The notes: generated by a model not told the origin, from the sequence alone. DNA of 64,000 nucleotides from Oenanthe sinensis (GCA_028671895.1 JAPMAC010000231.1:5048001-5112000); one strand, 5' to 3'; shown: positions 11,691-22,798, numbered from the stretch's first letter. Program-made: numbers and translations.

Positions 11691-13450
11691 CTTTCGAAAC
11701 GTTTTAATTCGGTTATGTGTTTAACAATTTTTCATATATATGAGCATGTATATGACCACCATGATTTTGTTACGATACAATATGTATATATATTCGTGTA
11801 TATATGATTTTGAATATATGATATTCATGTGATGTATAATCATGTGATGATTGTGTGTATTACTGTATGTATATGATACATGTTTGTTCTTATTATGGGA
11901 ATTGTATTCGATACGAATTCTGAAACGACTTCAATAGATTTTCTGAAATCTGTGTCCAGTGTCCGATTTTTGCAAACGATATGTGTTTTCTGACTAGAAT
12001 TGTGTCATTAAGCAATACTGACCAAATCAGCTTCGCGTCTGTAAGCCATTTGATGACGTTAAAGGCCCCACAACGGTGATTTGTTATTTATTGAAATTTA
12101 ATTGATTTTCTGAAATTTCAAAATTTGTTATATATGATTATATGATATATTTATATAATCTTAGATATATTACATGTGTTATGTGATAACATGGTGGATG
12201 GTTATGGCCTAAAGACCCATAGGATAGTGGTTTTGTTTTATAGTTTTGGTTTCTAAATACGACTTACATTTCGTTTATTCATTATAATTGTTAATCTCGA
12301 ATGTAACTCGAGTTCTTCTTGTAATTTCATTAGAATAGATTTATTTATTATTCAATATAATTGTTCAATGGAACTTGGAAGCAAGGAAGCTATGAGGCAA
12401 TTCAGATGATGGAGCAATGAAGAAGATAAAGACATGTAATAGTGTAGTATTTGAAACCACCATAGATTGACCTTGATAATTCCATTAGCTTGGAAATATC
12501 ACATAGGATGGGCCATAACCAAACATGTTTAATTTACGCACAATACATATATGTATATGAATGCATGTGTAGATATGTATGCGTTAGAATGATGTATGTA
12601 TTAGATAAGACACTCATGCCATGTTTGCTTAAGAAAGATAAAATCTGTAATGATTCAAGATTTTAAAATTAAACAAATGATCATCATATTCTTGTGTTTA
12701 TGAAACACGGTATTGAATATGAATTTTCTTTTTCTGATATGGGGAGATTTTGTCAAAAGCGAATTATTATTCGTAAGAAAGTTGGGTTTTAAGTGAGATC
12801 GCTTATGACTTCTCTAACGATCTGGAAATCGAACCATTGACGAATATTGAAATGGATTATTTGATCAAGGAAAAATTGAGAATCTCTTTATGATGGGATC
12901 ATGATCGTTCATATAAACAATAAATCCCTAAATAAATATTAAGTTAATAAAGATGTCTTCCAATGTTAATACACGTCAAAATCTAGATTGAGAATGAGTG
13001 GGTTCGCCAAAGTGAAGTGCTCTTATCAATCATGAGAAAATGTGATAAGTAAATGTACTTATTTTATTGAAACGTTGGGTCTAACTTTACTAAATCATCA
13101 CAATAGGATTGTGGGTTTAGAGGCATAGAGTTTGGTGAGATTTATTGGATAAATATGGGTTGTTCCACCAAACTTTCCAAGAGTTATATTTGATATAATC
13201 GACAAATATTGTCTACCTAAATAGTCGTGTTTTGGGTGTATTAGCCAACGCTATCTTAAAACATGAATGAAATATGGATTTTGGCTCACTCGAAAGATTT
13301 AAAGAAATGTTTTCCGAATTAATAGTGAGGGCTATTAGTTTGATAAAAATAGTGGGAGGTATATGATGATATACCATAATCACTTAAACATAATTAATAT
13401 TAAATCTGCAATCTAGTTTATTTTATACACTTTAATATTGTAGATATCAA
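11691..13450 (+). other. Untranslated leader of A2
   Basis: About 1.75 kb, AT-rich, without coding signal. It is rich in ATATGTAT-type words. The first kilobase matches, reversed, 18300-19440 of A3 (shared words include ACCACCATAGATTGACCTTG and GGGCCATAACCAA). A2 lacks the GC-rich minisatellite present in the A3 leader. Confidence 0.65.
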
Positions 13451-14330
13451 ATGATAAACACAAATAACTTCTCTATACGATCAGTTCTTGAGAAGGACAA
13501 ATTGATGAGAACAAATTTCCTCGACTGACATAGGAGCTTGAGGATCGTCCCCGGGCACCACGATGTTAGTTAAATCTCTTCCCCTGCTATTAAATCTGAG
13601 AATGTAACATGTCCAAATGATAGTACTTATTGGAAGTAAATTGATGTTGCGACTGATGTTTCATGTCTCATGCTTGCAACTATGAGTGTTGAGCTTAAGA
13701 AGCAACATGAGCATATAGATGCTTGTGAGACGATTAAGCACCCTTAACGGATATTTGAGGGACAGACTCTTCAAGATATATTTGACGAATAAAGGGTACT
13801 ATACACTTACAACAAGTAGGGAGTGTGAGACCCGGTGACACCACATATTCTAAAGACTATAGGGTATAATGAATACCTTGATATTTTGGGTTTCCAGATT
13901 GGTCTGGAGGCTCACATAGATTTGATCTTAGAATCTTTGGACAAGAAATATTCTTAGTTTGTTATGAACAACAAAATGAATAAGATTGATGAAACACCTA
14001 TTGAGTTGCTAAGCATGTTGAGAACTGCTGAAAGCAACATGATAAATGCATGAACTATTACTATAATGATGGTAAACATAGGGAATGGAAAAGGGAAAGG
14101 AAAATGGAAAGGAAATGAGAAGATTTGATATAGTTTCCTTATCAAACCAAAGTCCAATCCCAAAACAGGCTCTAAAGTCTAAATGAGATGTTAACAAAGA
14201 AGACGATTGTCGCTTCTATGAAAAATCAGAAAACTGGAAATTAAAATGTCATGCTTATTTGGAAGATCGGAAGAAGTTGATCAGTAAGGGTCAAGCTTCG
14301 AGTATGAAGTTAGAATTGGAGTAAAGGTAG
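13451..14330 (+). pseudogene. Decayed gag of A2
   Basis: Starts with IRSVLEKDKLMRTNFLD in the NNFSIRS frame, the typical N-terminal wording of copia gag. It continues with stops to SMLRTAESNMI and a Lys/Gly-rich GKGKGKWKG stretch. The end reads CRFYEKSENWKLKCHAYLED, a degraded CCHC zinc knuckle (normal form CxxCxxxxHxxxxC). Many stops; no function expected. Confidence 0.75.
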
Positions 14331-14860
14331 TTTCTCTGGTTGAAGGAACTCATTACTTAATTTTAGGCCTACATGGAAAATTTAGAACTTGATAATTGTC
14401 ATAACGTCCTTACAATTAGCAGAGACATTATATTAGTTTCTTGTTTGGACAAGAAAGGCTTTTTCATTTTAATTAAATAACAAGAGTTGTTTTTTCTATT
14501 TCGATGACGAGGCTTATAATGTTGCACAACTAGTTAATAATTTATATATTCTAAAGTGACTCAAATAAAATATAACCTTTGGCACTGTCATTGAAGCCAT
14601 ATTAATGAGAAACACATTTCCAGAATACATAATGATGCATTCTTGGATAAGTTTGATTATGAATTATACAAAAAGATGTGAATCTTGGTTTATTTGGTAA
14701 AATGACTAAAACTCCTTTTACCGGACATGGTGAAAGGGTCACTGAACGAGTATGACTCATACATAGTGATGTATATTGTCATATGCGTACAATGACAAAA
14801 GGCAGCTTTTATTAACTTTATAAAATTTACTAATTATTTTAGTAGATACAGATATATGCA
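14331..14860 (+). pseudogene. Protease and integrase N-terminal remnant of A2
   Basis: Translation in changing frames gives the protease end (ISRDIILVSCLDKKGFF) and the start of integrase (NLWHCH.SHINEK, the HHCC finger, then LLPDMVKGS where relatives have FTGHSER). Stops interrupt every frame. The region corresponding to the first catalytic Asp of integrase is present but broken. Confidence 0.65.
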
Positions 14861-14861
14861 T

Positions 14862-15396
14862 CTTTTGAAGAACAAATCCGAATCATTTGAAAAGTTCAAA
14901 GATTATAAAGATGAAGTAGAAAATATCAAAGAAAAGTTTTTTTTGATAGGAGGGATCACACCTTGTTGGACATGGTGCTGTCAATGTTGAGTCAATGAAT
15001 CTTCCAATTAGTTTATGGGGTTATGCCCTGAAGACAGTTGATTATGCATTTAACCGAGTTCTTACTAAAATAGTTCAAAAGACTCTGTATGAGATATGGA
15101 CTGAGAAACGTCATAGCATGTCATTTATGAAAATTTGGGGATGTGAGTCATTTGTGAAACGTCTAACTTCTAACAATCTAGGACGTAAATCAGATAAATG
15201 TAACTTTGTGGGATACCCAATTGAAATAAAGGGTTATTCTTTCTATAATCCTTCAGAGAACAAAGTATTTGTTGCTCGAACTGTAGTGTTCCTTGTAAGA
15301 GAAATTCTTTTTAAGAAAGGCAGTGGGAGAATAATAGATCTCGATGAAGTTCGAGACCCACATGATAACATTGAACCAATGGAGGAACTTGAGTAG
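14862..15396 (+). pseudogene. Integrase C-terminal part of A2
   Basis: Runs parallel to 1-525 of A1, with the frame open from 14995 to 15396: NLPISLWGYALKTVDYAFN, TLYEIWTEKRHSMSFMKIWGCE, KSDKCNFVGYPIEIKGYSFYNPSENKVFVARTVVFL. It is better preserved than A1. The segment between ENIKEK (about 14933) and HTLLDM (about 14957), holding the second Asp and the Glu of the active site, is missing exactly as in A1. Confidence 0.85.
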
Positions 15397-15469
15397 AATG
15401 TACAAGAAACACAGGTTATTTGTAGATCTAGTAGGATCCGCCATGAGCCGAGAGATATTATGGATTTTT

Positions 15470-15589
15470 CTTGACTCAAGATGGTGATGTGATGCTTGTG
15501 TATGAAGATGAGCCTCTCACCTACCAAGACGCTATGAACACTCTAGATTCTAAGAGATGGTTGGATGCCATGAAATCTGAGATGGAATC
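15470..15589 (+). pseudogene. RT N-terminal end of A2, before the inserted LTR
   Basis: Reads LTQDGDVMLV, EDEPLTYQDAMNTLDSKRWLDAMKSEMES, matching 595-715 of A1. Interrupted by the solo LTR; the coding text resumes at 17873. Confidence 0.8.
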
Positions 15590-17867
15590 TGTAACGATCG
15601 AGACATCTATATATATTTAATTAATATGAGATATATTATTTATGTGCTCTAATGTGAAAACATATGGTATGTGGTCATTTTATATTCTAGTTGACTGCCT
15701 GTTTGACCATAATGTGCTTAAGTGCCTTATTAAAGCGATTAATTGATTTTTCATGCTAAATTGAGTAACTGTTTGATTTTTATAAAATTATTGGTATGTC
15801 CAATAATTATGAAAAGCTTCTATGTGATTTTAGAGACTTTCTAAAAATGGTTGTGTGATTTAATTCAGTTTCAATATTGTTATATGATTTTCTCAGTCCT
15901 GTTTTATCCTGAAAATATTTCTCTTCTAAATTCCATATTTAGTTATTGGAATGTCCAAAAATCATGAAATCTTTTCAAAAATGTTCTTTATATATTCTGA
16001 GACTTTTTAAAAATAAAAGTTTATTTTATTTGAGCCCTAAAATATTTTTAAGGATTTTTCTACTCTTATTTCTATTTAAAGTGCCTAAACTTCCCTGATT
16101 TTTATTTAATTATTTATTCATCAGAAAAATATTTTAAAAATATGGGTGAGTTTCTAAATTCATGATATTTATTTTAAAAATATATAATTTAATTTTATAC
16201 CCTGTTTCTCTCAAAATTCGAAATTTAATTGTTTTAAATTCAGAAAATAGCTTTGTAAAGTTACCATGCTACCCTTGTCTTTATATAACAACACCACCGC
16301 CCCATTTCCTCATTTGCTCTGCATCATCGTGTTCAAGTCGCCTCTTGGTTCCTTGCTGCGACATATGTTTTCACCATTTCCTTAACTGTGTTGATTTGAA
16401 CTTTAACCATGGAAGTACCCTACTTCTATTGCCTAACTACTATTATAATCAGATGCCTTACAACTGTTTTCAAAACATCTTGTTATACCTGGAATTGACC
16501 CTAAAACCTGACTTTACTACTATAGCTTGGTTTTGTTCCCTAGTTTATGATTTCAGCCTACTTTATTATAACAGAGACTCGTTTTGAGACTTATCCTGGA
16601 ATAAAATTTATCTCTGTCTATTTATCTTTTAAAAATGGATTTAAATATGAAATCCGACTTTCAAGAAGTCTTTTTCATCAAATGTTTTGGTAACTTTAAA
16701 AAGAAAGGTTTTGGTTATTTTAGGAATTCCGATCAAAATGGTTTCTGCGGATTCCTATAGGTTGGAGGCGTAAGAGGCCGAGTGACGCCAGTCCAGCACC
16801 TTTTATGTGAAGACTATAATGAGATAGTCAATGGCTATAATGAGATAGCCCAAGGCCAATGGCAATAAGTGCCTTTATGAGTACTCTTTATGTCTAGAGG
16901 GACTTCGGTCCGTTATGGGGACTTTACGTGGCTGATCACCCGTATTGTCCGGCGTTGTGAGAAAACTCCAATCAAAATAATTTGTTTTTAAGTAAAGGTC
17001 CTAATGAAAGGACAGTTTTACACAAATGATCTTTGAAATGATTAGTAATGAATACTGAAATGCCTTGTAATATCCTGCCTTATACAGCTTAAATTGTCAG
17101 ATATATCTTAATTTTGACTTCGTTTCATTTATTATACATTATTTCCTGTTATCCATCTAACCCTGCAAATTACTCCTAGATTTGGAAATGATTATTACCT
17201 ACCAGTTTTTTAATACATTACACCCCAGTCATTAAAAACATTAACCCTGGACTAAACTTTTCATATATATCTTGTACTTCTACCAGTGGATTTATAAAAG
17301 AAAGTATTACAAATAATGAATACCCTGACTGGAATTTTGGATTATAATATTGGGACAATAAAGTCCAGGAATGATTTTTAAAGCATGGTGTTGAGAAAAG
17401 ACTTTTAAATCTTAAATAACCCTGTAGAACTGTTTTTAACCTGTATGGTTACTTGCTGAGCTTTTGTAGCTCATTCTTTTATTTTCTAACATCTACAGCT
17501 TTTGAGAATCATGGTACGTATTAAGCAGACTACCAGGAAGAACATGTCTTATATGAACTATGCTAGGCTGGCTACCAGTGAACAGGTAGGATCAAGGCGG
17601 AGTTGGAAGGAAAAGACTTTGTTAAGTCCTGTATTTTGTTATTAGATTTTGAGATGTTGCAGGAGTTGTAATAATATCATTTTGTTATTATAAATGTAAA
17701 TGTAAATGAATGTAGTTGTGTGCTTGTTTCATACCATTACCTTGAAAGGTCCAGGTTAGTAGTCGGGGTCATATTTATGCGTACATTCTGTTATGGTTAT
17801 TTAGGGTGCATGCATGTAGAGTGTCAGTGACTCCCCGATCTAGACCCCGGATCGGGAGGGCGCTACA
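15590..17867. mobile_element. Solo LTR, gypsy-like (2.28 kb)
   Basis: Opens TGTAACGATCGAG and closes GAGGGCGCTACA, the TGTAACG/GCTACA termini seen in many plant Ty3/gypsy LTRs. It is flanked by a perfect 5-bp duplication, GAATC at 15585-15589 and 17868-17872. Removing it rejoins the A2 reverse transcriptase text (ATGGAATC/CATGTATAC), as in uninterrupted A1. No internal region is present, so it arose by recombination between the two LTRs of a full element. Family assignment to Ty3/gypsy is from termini only. Confidence 0.9.
17511..17645 (+). CDS. Small open frame (44 codons) inside the solo LTR
   Basis: An ATG after a polypyrimidine-CTACAG acceptor-like stretch opens a 44-codon frame starting MVRIKQTTRKNMSY. 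Seven of the first ten residues agree with the histone H3 amino end (MARTKQTARK); the rest does not. It may be chance, or a short captured or mimicked sequence. No other coding evidence. Confidence 0.2.
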   Translation: MVRIKQTTRKNMSYMNYARLATSEQVGSRRSWKEKTLLSPVFCY

Positions 17868-18299
17868 GAATCCATGTATACTAATCAAGTATGGACTTTG
17901 GTTGATCCACCTGAAGGGGTAAAACCTATATGGTACAAGTGGGTTTTCAAGAAGAAGACCGACATGGATGGTAACGTACAGACTTATAAGGCACGATTGG
18001 TGACAAAAGGTTTCTAGCAAATTCATGGTATTGTCTATGATGAGACCTTTTCACAAGTGGTTATGGTCAAGTTCATCAGGATTTTGCTTGTTATAGCTGT
18101 TTACTATGACTATGAAATCTGGCAAATGGATGTCAAAAATACTTTCTTAAATGGGAGCCTTGAAGAAGATGTGGATGTGTACATGACACATCCTGAGGGT
18201 TTTGTTGATCCAAAGAAAGCTAGAAAGGTATGTAAGTTGCATCGATTCATTTATGGATTGAGACAAGCCTCGAGGAGATGTAAAATTCATTTTGATGAA
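17868..18299 (+). pseudogene. RT of A2, continuation after the inserted LTR
   Basis: Reads NQVWTLVDPPEGVKP, WVFKKKTDMDGNVQTYKARL, then in the frame open from 18057 QMDVKNTFLNGSLEED, VDVYMTHPEGFVDPKKA and FIYGLRQASRRC. The first catalytic Asp is there. The copy ends before the YVDD box, at the inverted junction near 18299. Confidence 0.85.
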
Positions 18300-18807
18300 A
18301 ATTTTAAATAGTTTGAAAACAAGCATGGCATGGGTGTCGTATCTAATACACACATACATGATTAATCTAATTAAAGCATGCATCATTAACTGTTCTACAC
18401 TGACATTCATACATCAATATGTAAAGTGCAGTATGTAAACGTGCTTGGTTATGGCCCCTTTCCTATGTGATCCTTTCGAGCTAATGAAAGGATCAAGGTC
18501 AATCTATGGTGGTAAAATATAAATACAATTACATGTCTTCATTCTTCTTGTATCCATGGGTGCCTGCTCCTCTTCTTGGATCATCCTTCAATCTTCAAGT
18601 ACATTACATGGAATAATTGAATACAACCTATACTAATGTACTTACATAAGAAAACTCGAGTTACATTCGAAGTTAAAAAATTACAAGAATGAAGAAAACG
18701 ACATGCAAGTCGTATTTATAAAACTAAAACAAAAACCATTAATCTAGGGGTTTAAAGGCCATAACCAGCACCATGCTCAAGTACACAAAATGAATATGAA
18801 AAATATT
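18300..18807 (-). other. Leader of A3, distal part
   Basis: Noncoding. Reverse complement of the A2 leader around 12200-12640: shared CAAGGTCAATCTATGGTGGT, GGTTATGGCC and CATGCCATG words. The frame at 18147-18410 on the - strand only mirrors the A2 RT and this junction. Confidence 0.7.
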
Positions 18808-18961
18808 GCGGGGGTCCGGGGGCGGCAGCCCCCGGGCGGGGTCCGGGACTGGCGGGGTCCGGGGCGGCAGCCCTTGGCGGGGTCCGGGGCGGCAGCCCTT
18901 GGCGGGGTCCGGGGCGGCAGCCCCGAGCGGGGTCTGGGGGCGGCAGCCCCCAGCTGGGGTC
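18808..18961. repeat. GC-rich minisatellite in the A3 leader
   Basis: About five head-to-tail copies of a 25-30 bp unit of the type GCGGGGTCCGGGGCGGCAGC, with CCCTTG, CCCCGAG or CCCCCAG tails. Units contain inverted GGGGGC/GCCCCC arms, so hairpins are likely. It stands out sharply in AT-rich surroundings. The A2 leader has nothing equivalent. Frames at 18790-19164 are produced by the repeat and not by a gene. Confidence 0.9.
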
Positions 18962-19437
18962 GAGCTTGGAAATTTTTATTTTCGAAGACCAGTCCTATTC
19001 AGAAATCATCAATTTCTAAACTACAGATCATATATGTTGGTCTTTTCCCCACTGCATTTTATACAGTTTCAGAAGCATGTATCATATACATACTGATCAT
19101 ATCCCAGTTAACAAATCATGTCCAACACAATCTGTCCACCAGTTTATATCACTATACAAACTGACCCACATGCATAATATATATACAAATCGCAATAAAG
19201 CATATAAATCAGTCATGGCAAATCATTAACATGCTAGTATCATCATCTATGTAATCATGATATGAATAACCAGATACACATTATGTAATAGTTTTAATCA
19301 TACATCAACATAACAGCATGCATATTAAATATCATACAAAGGCAGTATCAATATACATGCAAGGAAGATCATATACACACTGTAATATATTGAAAAACTG
19401 TTAAACACGTAACCAAATCATCTTATTTATACATGTA
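18962..19437 (-). other. Leader of A3, proximal part
   Basis: Noncoding AT-rich leader next to the PBS. Words such as GTTACGTGTTTAACAGTTTTTC (- strand) match the start of the A2 leader at about 11715. Confidence 0.65.
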
Positions 19438-19449
19438 GCTCTGATACCA
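19438..19449 (-). other. Primer binding site of A3 (tRNA-iMet)
   Basis: On the - strand TGGTATCAGAGC follows the LTR end with one spacer base: a perfect initiator-Met tRNA complement. Confidence 0.9.
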
Positions 19450-19450
19450 T

Positions 19451-20926
19451 TGTTGGGATTCGGGCACATATACGCAACGGAATTACGCTAAATAATAATA
19501 AAAATAATGAATCCCAAACGCAGGATCCGTGTACAATTGACGGATGATTATGGAGAATCAGATGTGTACTTTATTAAAGCTTTCCTTATGATGATTATAG
19601 AGGTCGAGAAGCGATGAATCACAGCAGCCCTTCACAGAAATCTGCTCTCTATCGGTATCCACATGAACGTCGTATCGTCTAACGATCACTGGAGTTAGGT
19701 ACTAGGCTGTTTTCTGCCTCTTTGTCTCTCTCTTTCTCTAGCCTCTCAGAAACATAGAGCTGCTAGGGTTTTATTAAAAACGAATTATCTTCACTATTAA
19801 CCCTAAACTATACATCTTTATGTATATATATGGGAGAGAGGGACTTCAGATTTCGGATTTATACTATTATTAAATTTGAATTCTAATATGTATATAATTA
19901 ATCAAGTCTCACTTAATTAAATAAATAAATAAATTTGAATTAATAATAATAACAGTATTTAAATTCATAATTTAAATAACATTCCGTTTAAACATTCTTT
20001 ATGTGTGACCCTTTAGGTTATTATTACGTTGGCAATAATTTTATTTTCTAATAATAAAATTATAAACAATGAGCGGCATCTAGTAATACATCATTGCTAC
20101 CCAAATAATAATAATAATTGGTGATTCAATTAAACCTTTCATGAATAATGTACAATGTAATATAATCCCTTTAACTTTATATTATAGATCAAACTCGAGG
20201 CATGTATTGTGTCATCCTCTTCAACGTTTAATCCGGGTTTCCTTGATCAATGAATAGACTATTAATCAAATCAATATTTGAGCATGGCCATGCATTTTAT
20301 AGTCTCACTCAATCAAGAGGCCAATAATATCACTCCTAAAATAGGAGGGTTAAATCCTATATCTATCATTCATATTTCTCATATGATTCATAGCATACCC
20401 AATGTCCACTTTTATCATTACCTGGTTAAAGGTAACTTTGAGTGTAATCAAAGTATATTAATTCTCGTACAAAATATAATAATTTTAAGTTAAAGGATCA
20501 TTATATCATTATCATAGTGAGAATTTCTTATGACACTTATTCACATGTAGATTCTCATAGTGGGTCTGTCCAGTGCCATGCATTGAGACATGCACTTATG
20601 TTCTTGACTTTAGTATCACCATACCTATGACCAATGAGATGTGGTCATCAGTCAACAAACATGCTAGTCTTATTGCATTATTATTGTCCTTAAATAATAA
20701 TACTCGACTAAGGACTTTTAGGAATATAATACTGTTCATATAATCTCATTTTTAAGTCACATACTTAAAGATATATAATTCGCATTAATATTCCAAGGAC
20801 ATTTATTATGCTTTCAATTTATAACGCAGTAAATAAAGACATAATAAATATTAATTAAATAATCAAGTAAACATAATCTTTAATTTTTTATCATAAAGTA
20901 TTGTCTCTAGGACATCAACCCTAACA
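19451..20926 (-). mobile_element. 5' LTR of A3 (1.48 kb)
   Basis: On the + strand it begins TGTTGGGATTCG and ends ACCCTAACA. Same family as 2110-3656 (shared CTAGAGACAATACTTT start, GGTTATTATTACGTTGGCAATAA block and CTATTGAT/AATCCGGG core, reversed). The apparent frame at 20278-20493 is not a gene. Confidence 0.88.
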
Positions 20927-21183
20927 AACAAGTGAGGTGCTGCCATTTTATTTTTGAACAGAGTTTGGGTTAGTTTCAAGAACTGATTTTGGTGGTTAAT
21001 TACTGATTAAAGACTAATTTGAAGTGATTATCTAGTTAAATCGATTTAAGTGCAATTAGGGTTTTGACTTTAGTGTGTAATTTTTGAATTACTGGGCTTT
21101 TATTTCGTATTTTATTATTTTATTCGAATTAACTAGGTAATATTGCAATTTATAATCCTAATAATTGTAATAAAAAGTAATTA
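20927..21183 (+). other. Spacer before the env-like gene of H
   Basis: AT-rich sequence without coding signal, placed like the pol-env spacers of E and F. The RT-RNase H part of H that should precede it is absent; the A cluster sits in its place. Confidence 0.45.
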
Positions 21184-21809
21184 AAATGGCAGGAAATTGT
21201 GAGATTGTAAAGATAAATTTTATAGGATTTTTTAATCCAGTGAATTGCTCAGTTGAGAGGTTTAGACCATGGATCATATTTTTAAATGAGCATTCACTAG
21301 TCAGGACTGCAATTACACTGGATGCCCCGTTATAAGTTGAAGCTTTAAGGGCACTGTACACTACAGCCAGGAATAGCAGTTGCAGCAAGAGTGCAATTTT
21401 CCTTCACCATTAGAGAACATGAGTACATGGTGACTGAAGATGATGTAAACAGAATCTTAGGTTTCCCAACTGACAATTTCGTTAACCCACCAACTGTTCC
21501 AGAAATACTTGAATTTTTTTATGCAATTCAGTATCAAGATGACATTAACCTGTTGAAGATGTCAAAAGCTAAGTTGATTAGCGAGTGGGATTATTTCTTT
21601 GATACACTAGCAAAAGTGTTTGCCCCCACAACAAAGAGTAACTTTAACAATATCTCTTCTTTTCTTCAAAATATTGGGTATTCTGTGGCCCATAATAGAC
21701 GGATTAATTTTGGGAAGCTGATATTGAAAGAAATTATAAAGAAAATGGAAACGCCAGAAAGAAGGGAACATAATGTAACCTGCTACTATCCAAGATTCTT
21801 GATGCTATT
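21184..21809 (+). pseudogene. Env-like gene of Sirevirus H, N-terminal part
   Basis: Opens MAGNCEIVKINF and reads to a stop near 21334, then resumes from about 21391 with EHEYMVTEDDVNRILGFP, LISEWDYFFDTLAKVF, ISSFLQNIGYSVAHNRRINFGKLILKEI and YYPRFLMLF. The pattern (W.YFFD, then a glycine-tyrosine-serine box, then 'YARFIM') is the same as in F 57815-56784, E 52098-52508 and D 28820-28060. The gene is cut at CTATT by element D and continues at 35655. The extra gene is typical of Sireviruses; its function is unknown. Confidence 0.8.
21805..21809. other. Target-site duplication of element D (left copy)
   Basis: CTATT at 21805-21809 directly before the D LTR is repeated at 35655-35659 directly after the other LTR. 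The rejoined text ATGCTATT followed by CATAAATGA continues the H env-like gene, so D is a true insertion. Confidence 0.95.
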
Positions 21810-22345
21810 TGTTTGCCCAGAAATATAATCTATTACAGAAGGGGGGGTTCAATGTAATAGTACCTAATAATCGATTATGAACACAAGTATGTAAAAAGAA
21901 ACACTATTTTGGATTAATGATAATGAATGGAATACAAAACTCTCTCAAGAAATTCTTTGTTCTCAAGAGCTGCTAGGTTATGAAAAAGAAGACTTGAGAG
22001 TTATTATAATGTTAACCTATGTCTATGTTTATATAGACACAATTACAATTCAATTACAAAACAGATTATGAAAAGAATAACTTTAATAAGGCAATAGACT
22101 TGTATTAGGATTCCTTCTTCACTATCCTAATCATATTCTGATTTGTCTTGCTTCTTCACAAACTCTTATTGACAAATTCTGTCGGTTGTTTATTCTCTGA
22201 TTTGAGCATTCTCTGTTAGAGTAAACTCTGATTGAGTATTCTATGATAGAGTAAACTCTAACCGACAACTTCATAAACTCTGATGACGTCAGTAGTGTAA
22301 ACTCTGTTTTTATTCTCTGAGAGCATCAATATTTGTTTCCTAACA
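21810..22345 (-). mobile_element. 3' LTR of D
   Basis: On the + strand it starts TGTTTGCCCAGAA and ends GTTTCCTAACA. A CTATATAAAC TATA box (- strand) lies near 22030. The G-run near 21842 is the C-tract seen close to every Sirevirus LTR end. Repeats of AAACTCTGA fill 22176-22320, which is U3 in the - orientation. Confidence 0.95.
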
Positions 22346-22360
22346 ATCTCCCCTAATTTA
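22346..22360 (-). other. Polypurine tract of D
   Basis: On the - strand AATTAGGGGAGAT directly precedes the LTR TG. Same type as those of B, H and F. Confidence 0.85.
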
Positions 22361-22444
22361 TGCTTTATGAATTAAAACATAAATTTTACTTATGATATCA
22401 GAAATATGGACAAATGCATCAGAGTTTGAATCTTCATTCTTGAA

Positions 22445-22774
22445 TCAAATCCTTCTGTAAGAAAAGTCTTCCTTAAGAAAATTATCCAACAGCTTCTTCT
22501 CAGCATTCTTCAGCAATTCAACTAGCTTTTCCTTCAATTCTTTCATCTGCTCAGAAGAATCATTGATTTGAAATATAGCAGCCCTCAGAGCATAAATTGA
22601 TGATCTATCCATTCTTTCATATAAGGGAATGCAACAGGCCTTCTTATAATCAGGATTTAAAATTATTGTATGAATGCCTAACACCATCTTGACCTTTGCA
22701 TCACCCTTTGCCTTTTCTTTTTTAGTGTCATCTTCAAGTAGATAGCTGAAAGTGTTTGACCTAAAACCAATCAT
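22445..22774 (-). pseudogene. Env-like gene of D, C-terminal piece
   Basis: A 109-codon frame, charged and probably helical, ending KKLLDNFLKEDFSYRRI about 85 bp before the PPT. The frame continues upstream as QKVFPNSSYMIGF until the LTR-like insertion near 22799. It occupies the position of the C-terminal end of the F env-like frame. No domain recognised. Confidence 0.5.
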
Positions 22775-22798
22775 GTATGATGAGTTAGGAAAAACTTT

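Larger units (their letters stand above)
10171..18299 (+). mobile_element. Tork-like copia element A2, + strand, 3' truncated
   Basis: A 5' LTR, PBS, long leader, decayed gag, protease, integrase and RT in normal order, with a gypsy-type solo LTR inserted at 15590-17867. It stops inside RT at about 18299, where copy A3 begins in the opposite orientation. It shares the integrase deletion and the EED.DVYM duplication with A1. Confidence 0.85.
18300..20926 (-). mobile_element. Tork-like copia element A3, - strand, 5' portion
   Basis: Read on the - strand: a complete 5' LTR (20926-19451), PBS, and about 1.1 kb of leader that breaks off at 18300 where A2 RT ends. It is an inverted copy of A2 10171-12640. 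Its LTR opens TGTTAGGGTTGATG and ends GAATCCCAACA, more diverged from A1/A2 than they are from each other. Confidence 0.85.

Noticed and set aside
16162..16587. Open frame of 141 codons with hydrophobic stretches
   Set aside because: Lies inside the solo LTR; hydrophobic residues come from T-rich DNA and no family is recognisable.
18790..19164. Gly/Pro/Arg-rich open frames of 124 and 96 codons
   Set aside because: They come from the GC-rich minisatellite; both frames are open only because the repeat lacks stops.
10166..20931. A2-A3 as one palindromic insertion with a target duplication
   Set aside because: The flanking five bases (ATAAT and AACAA) do not match, and A3 LTR is more diverged than expected for one event.
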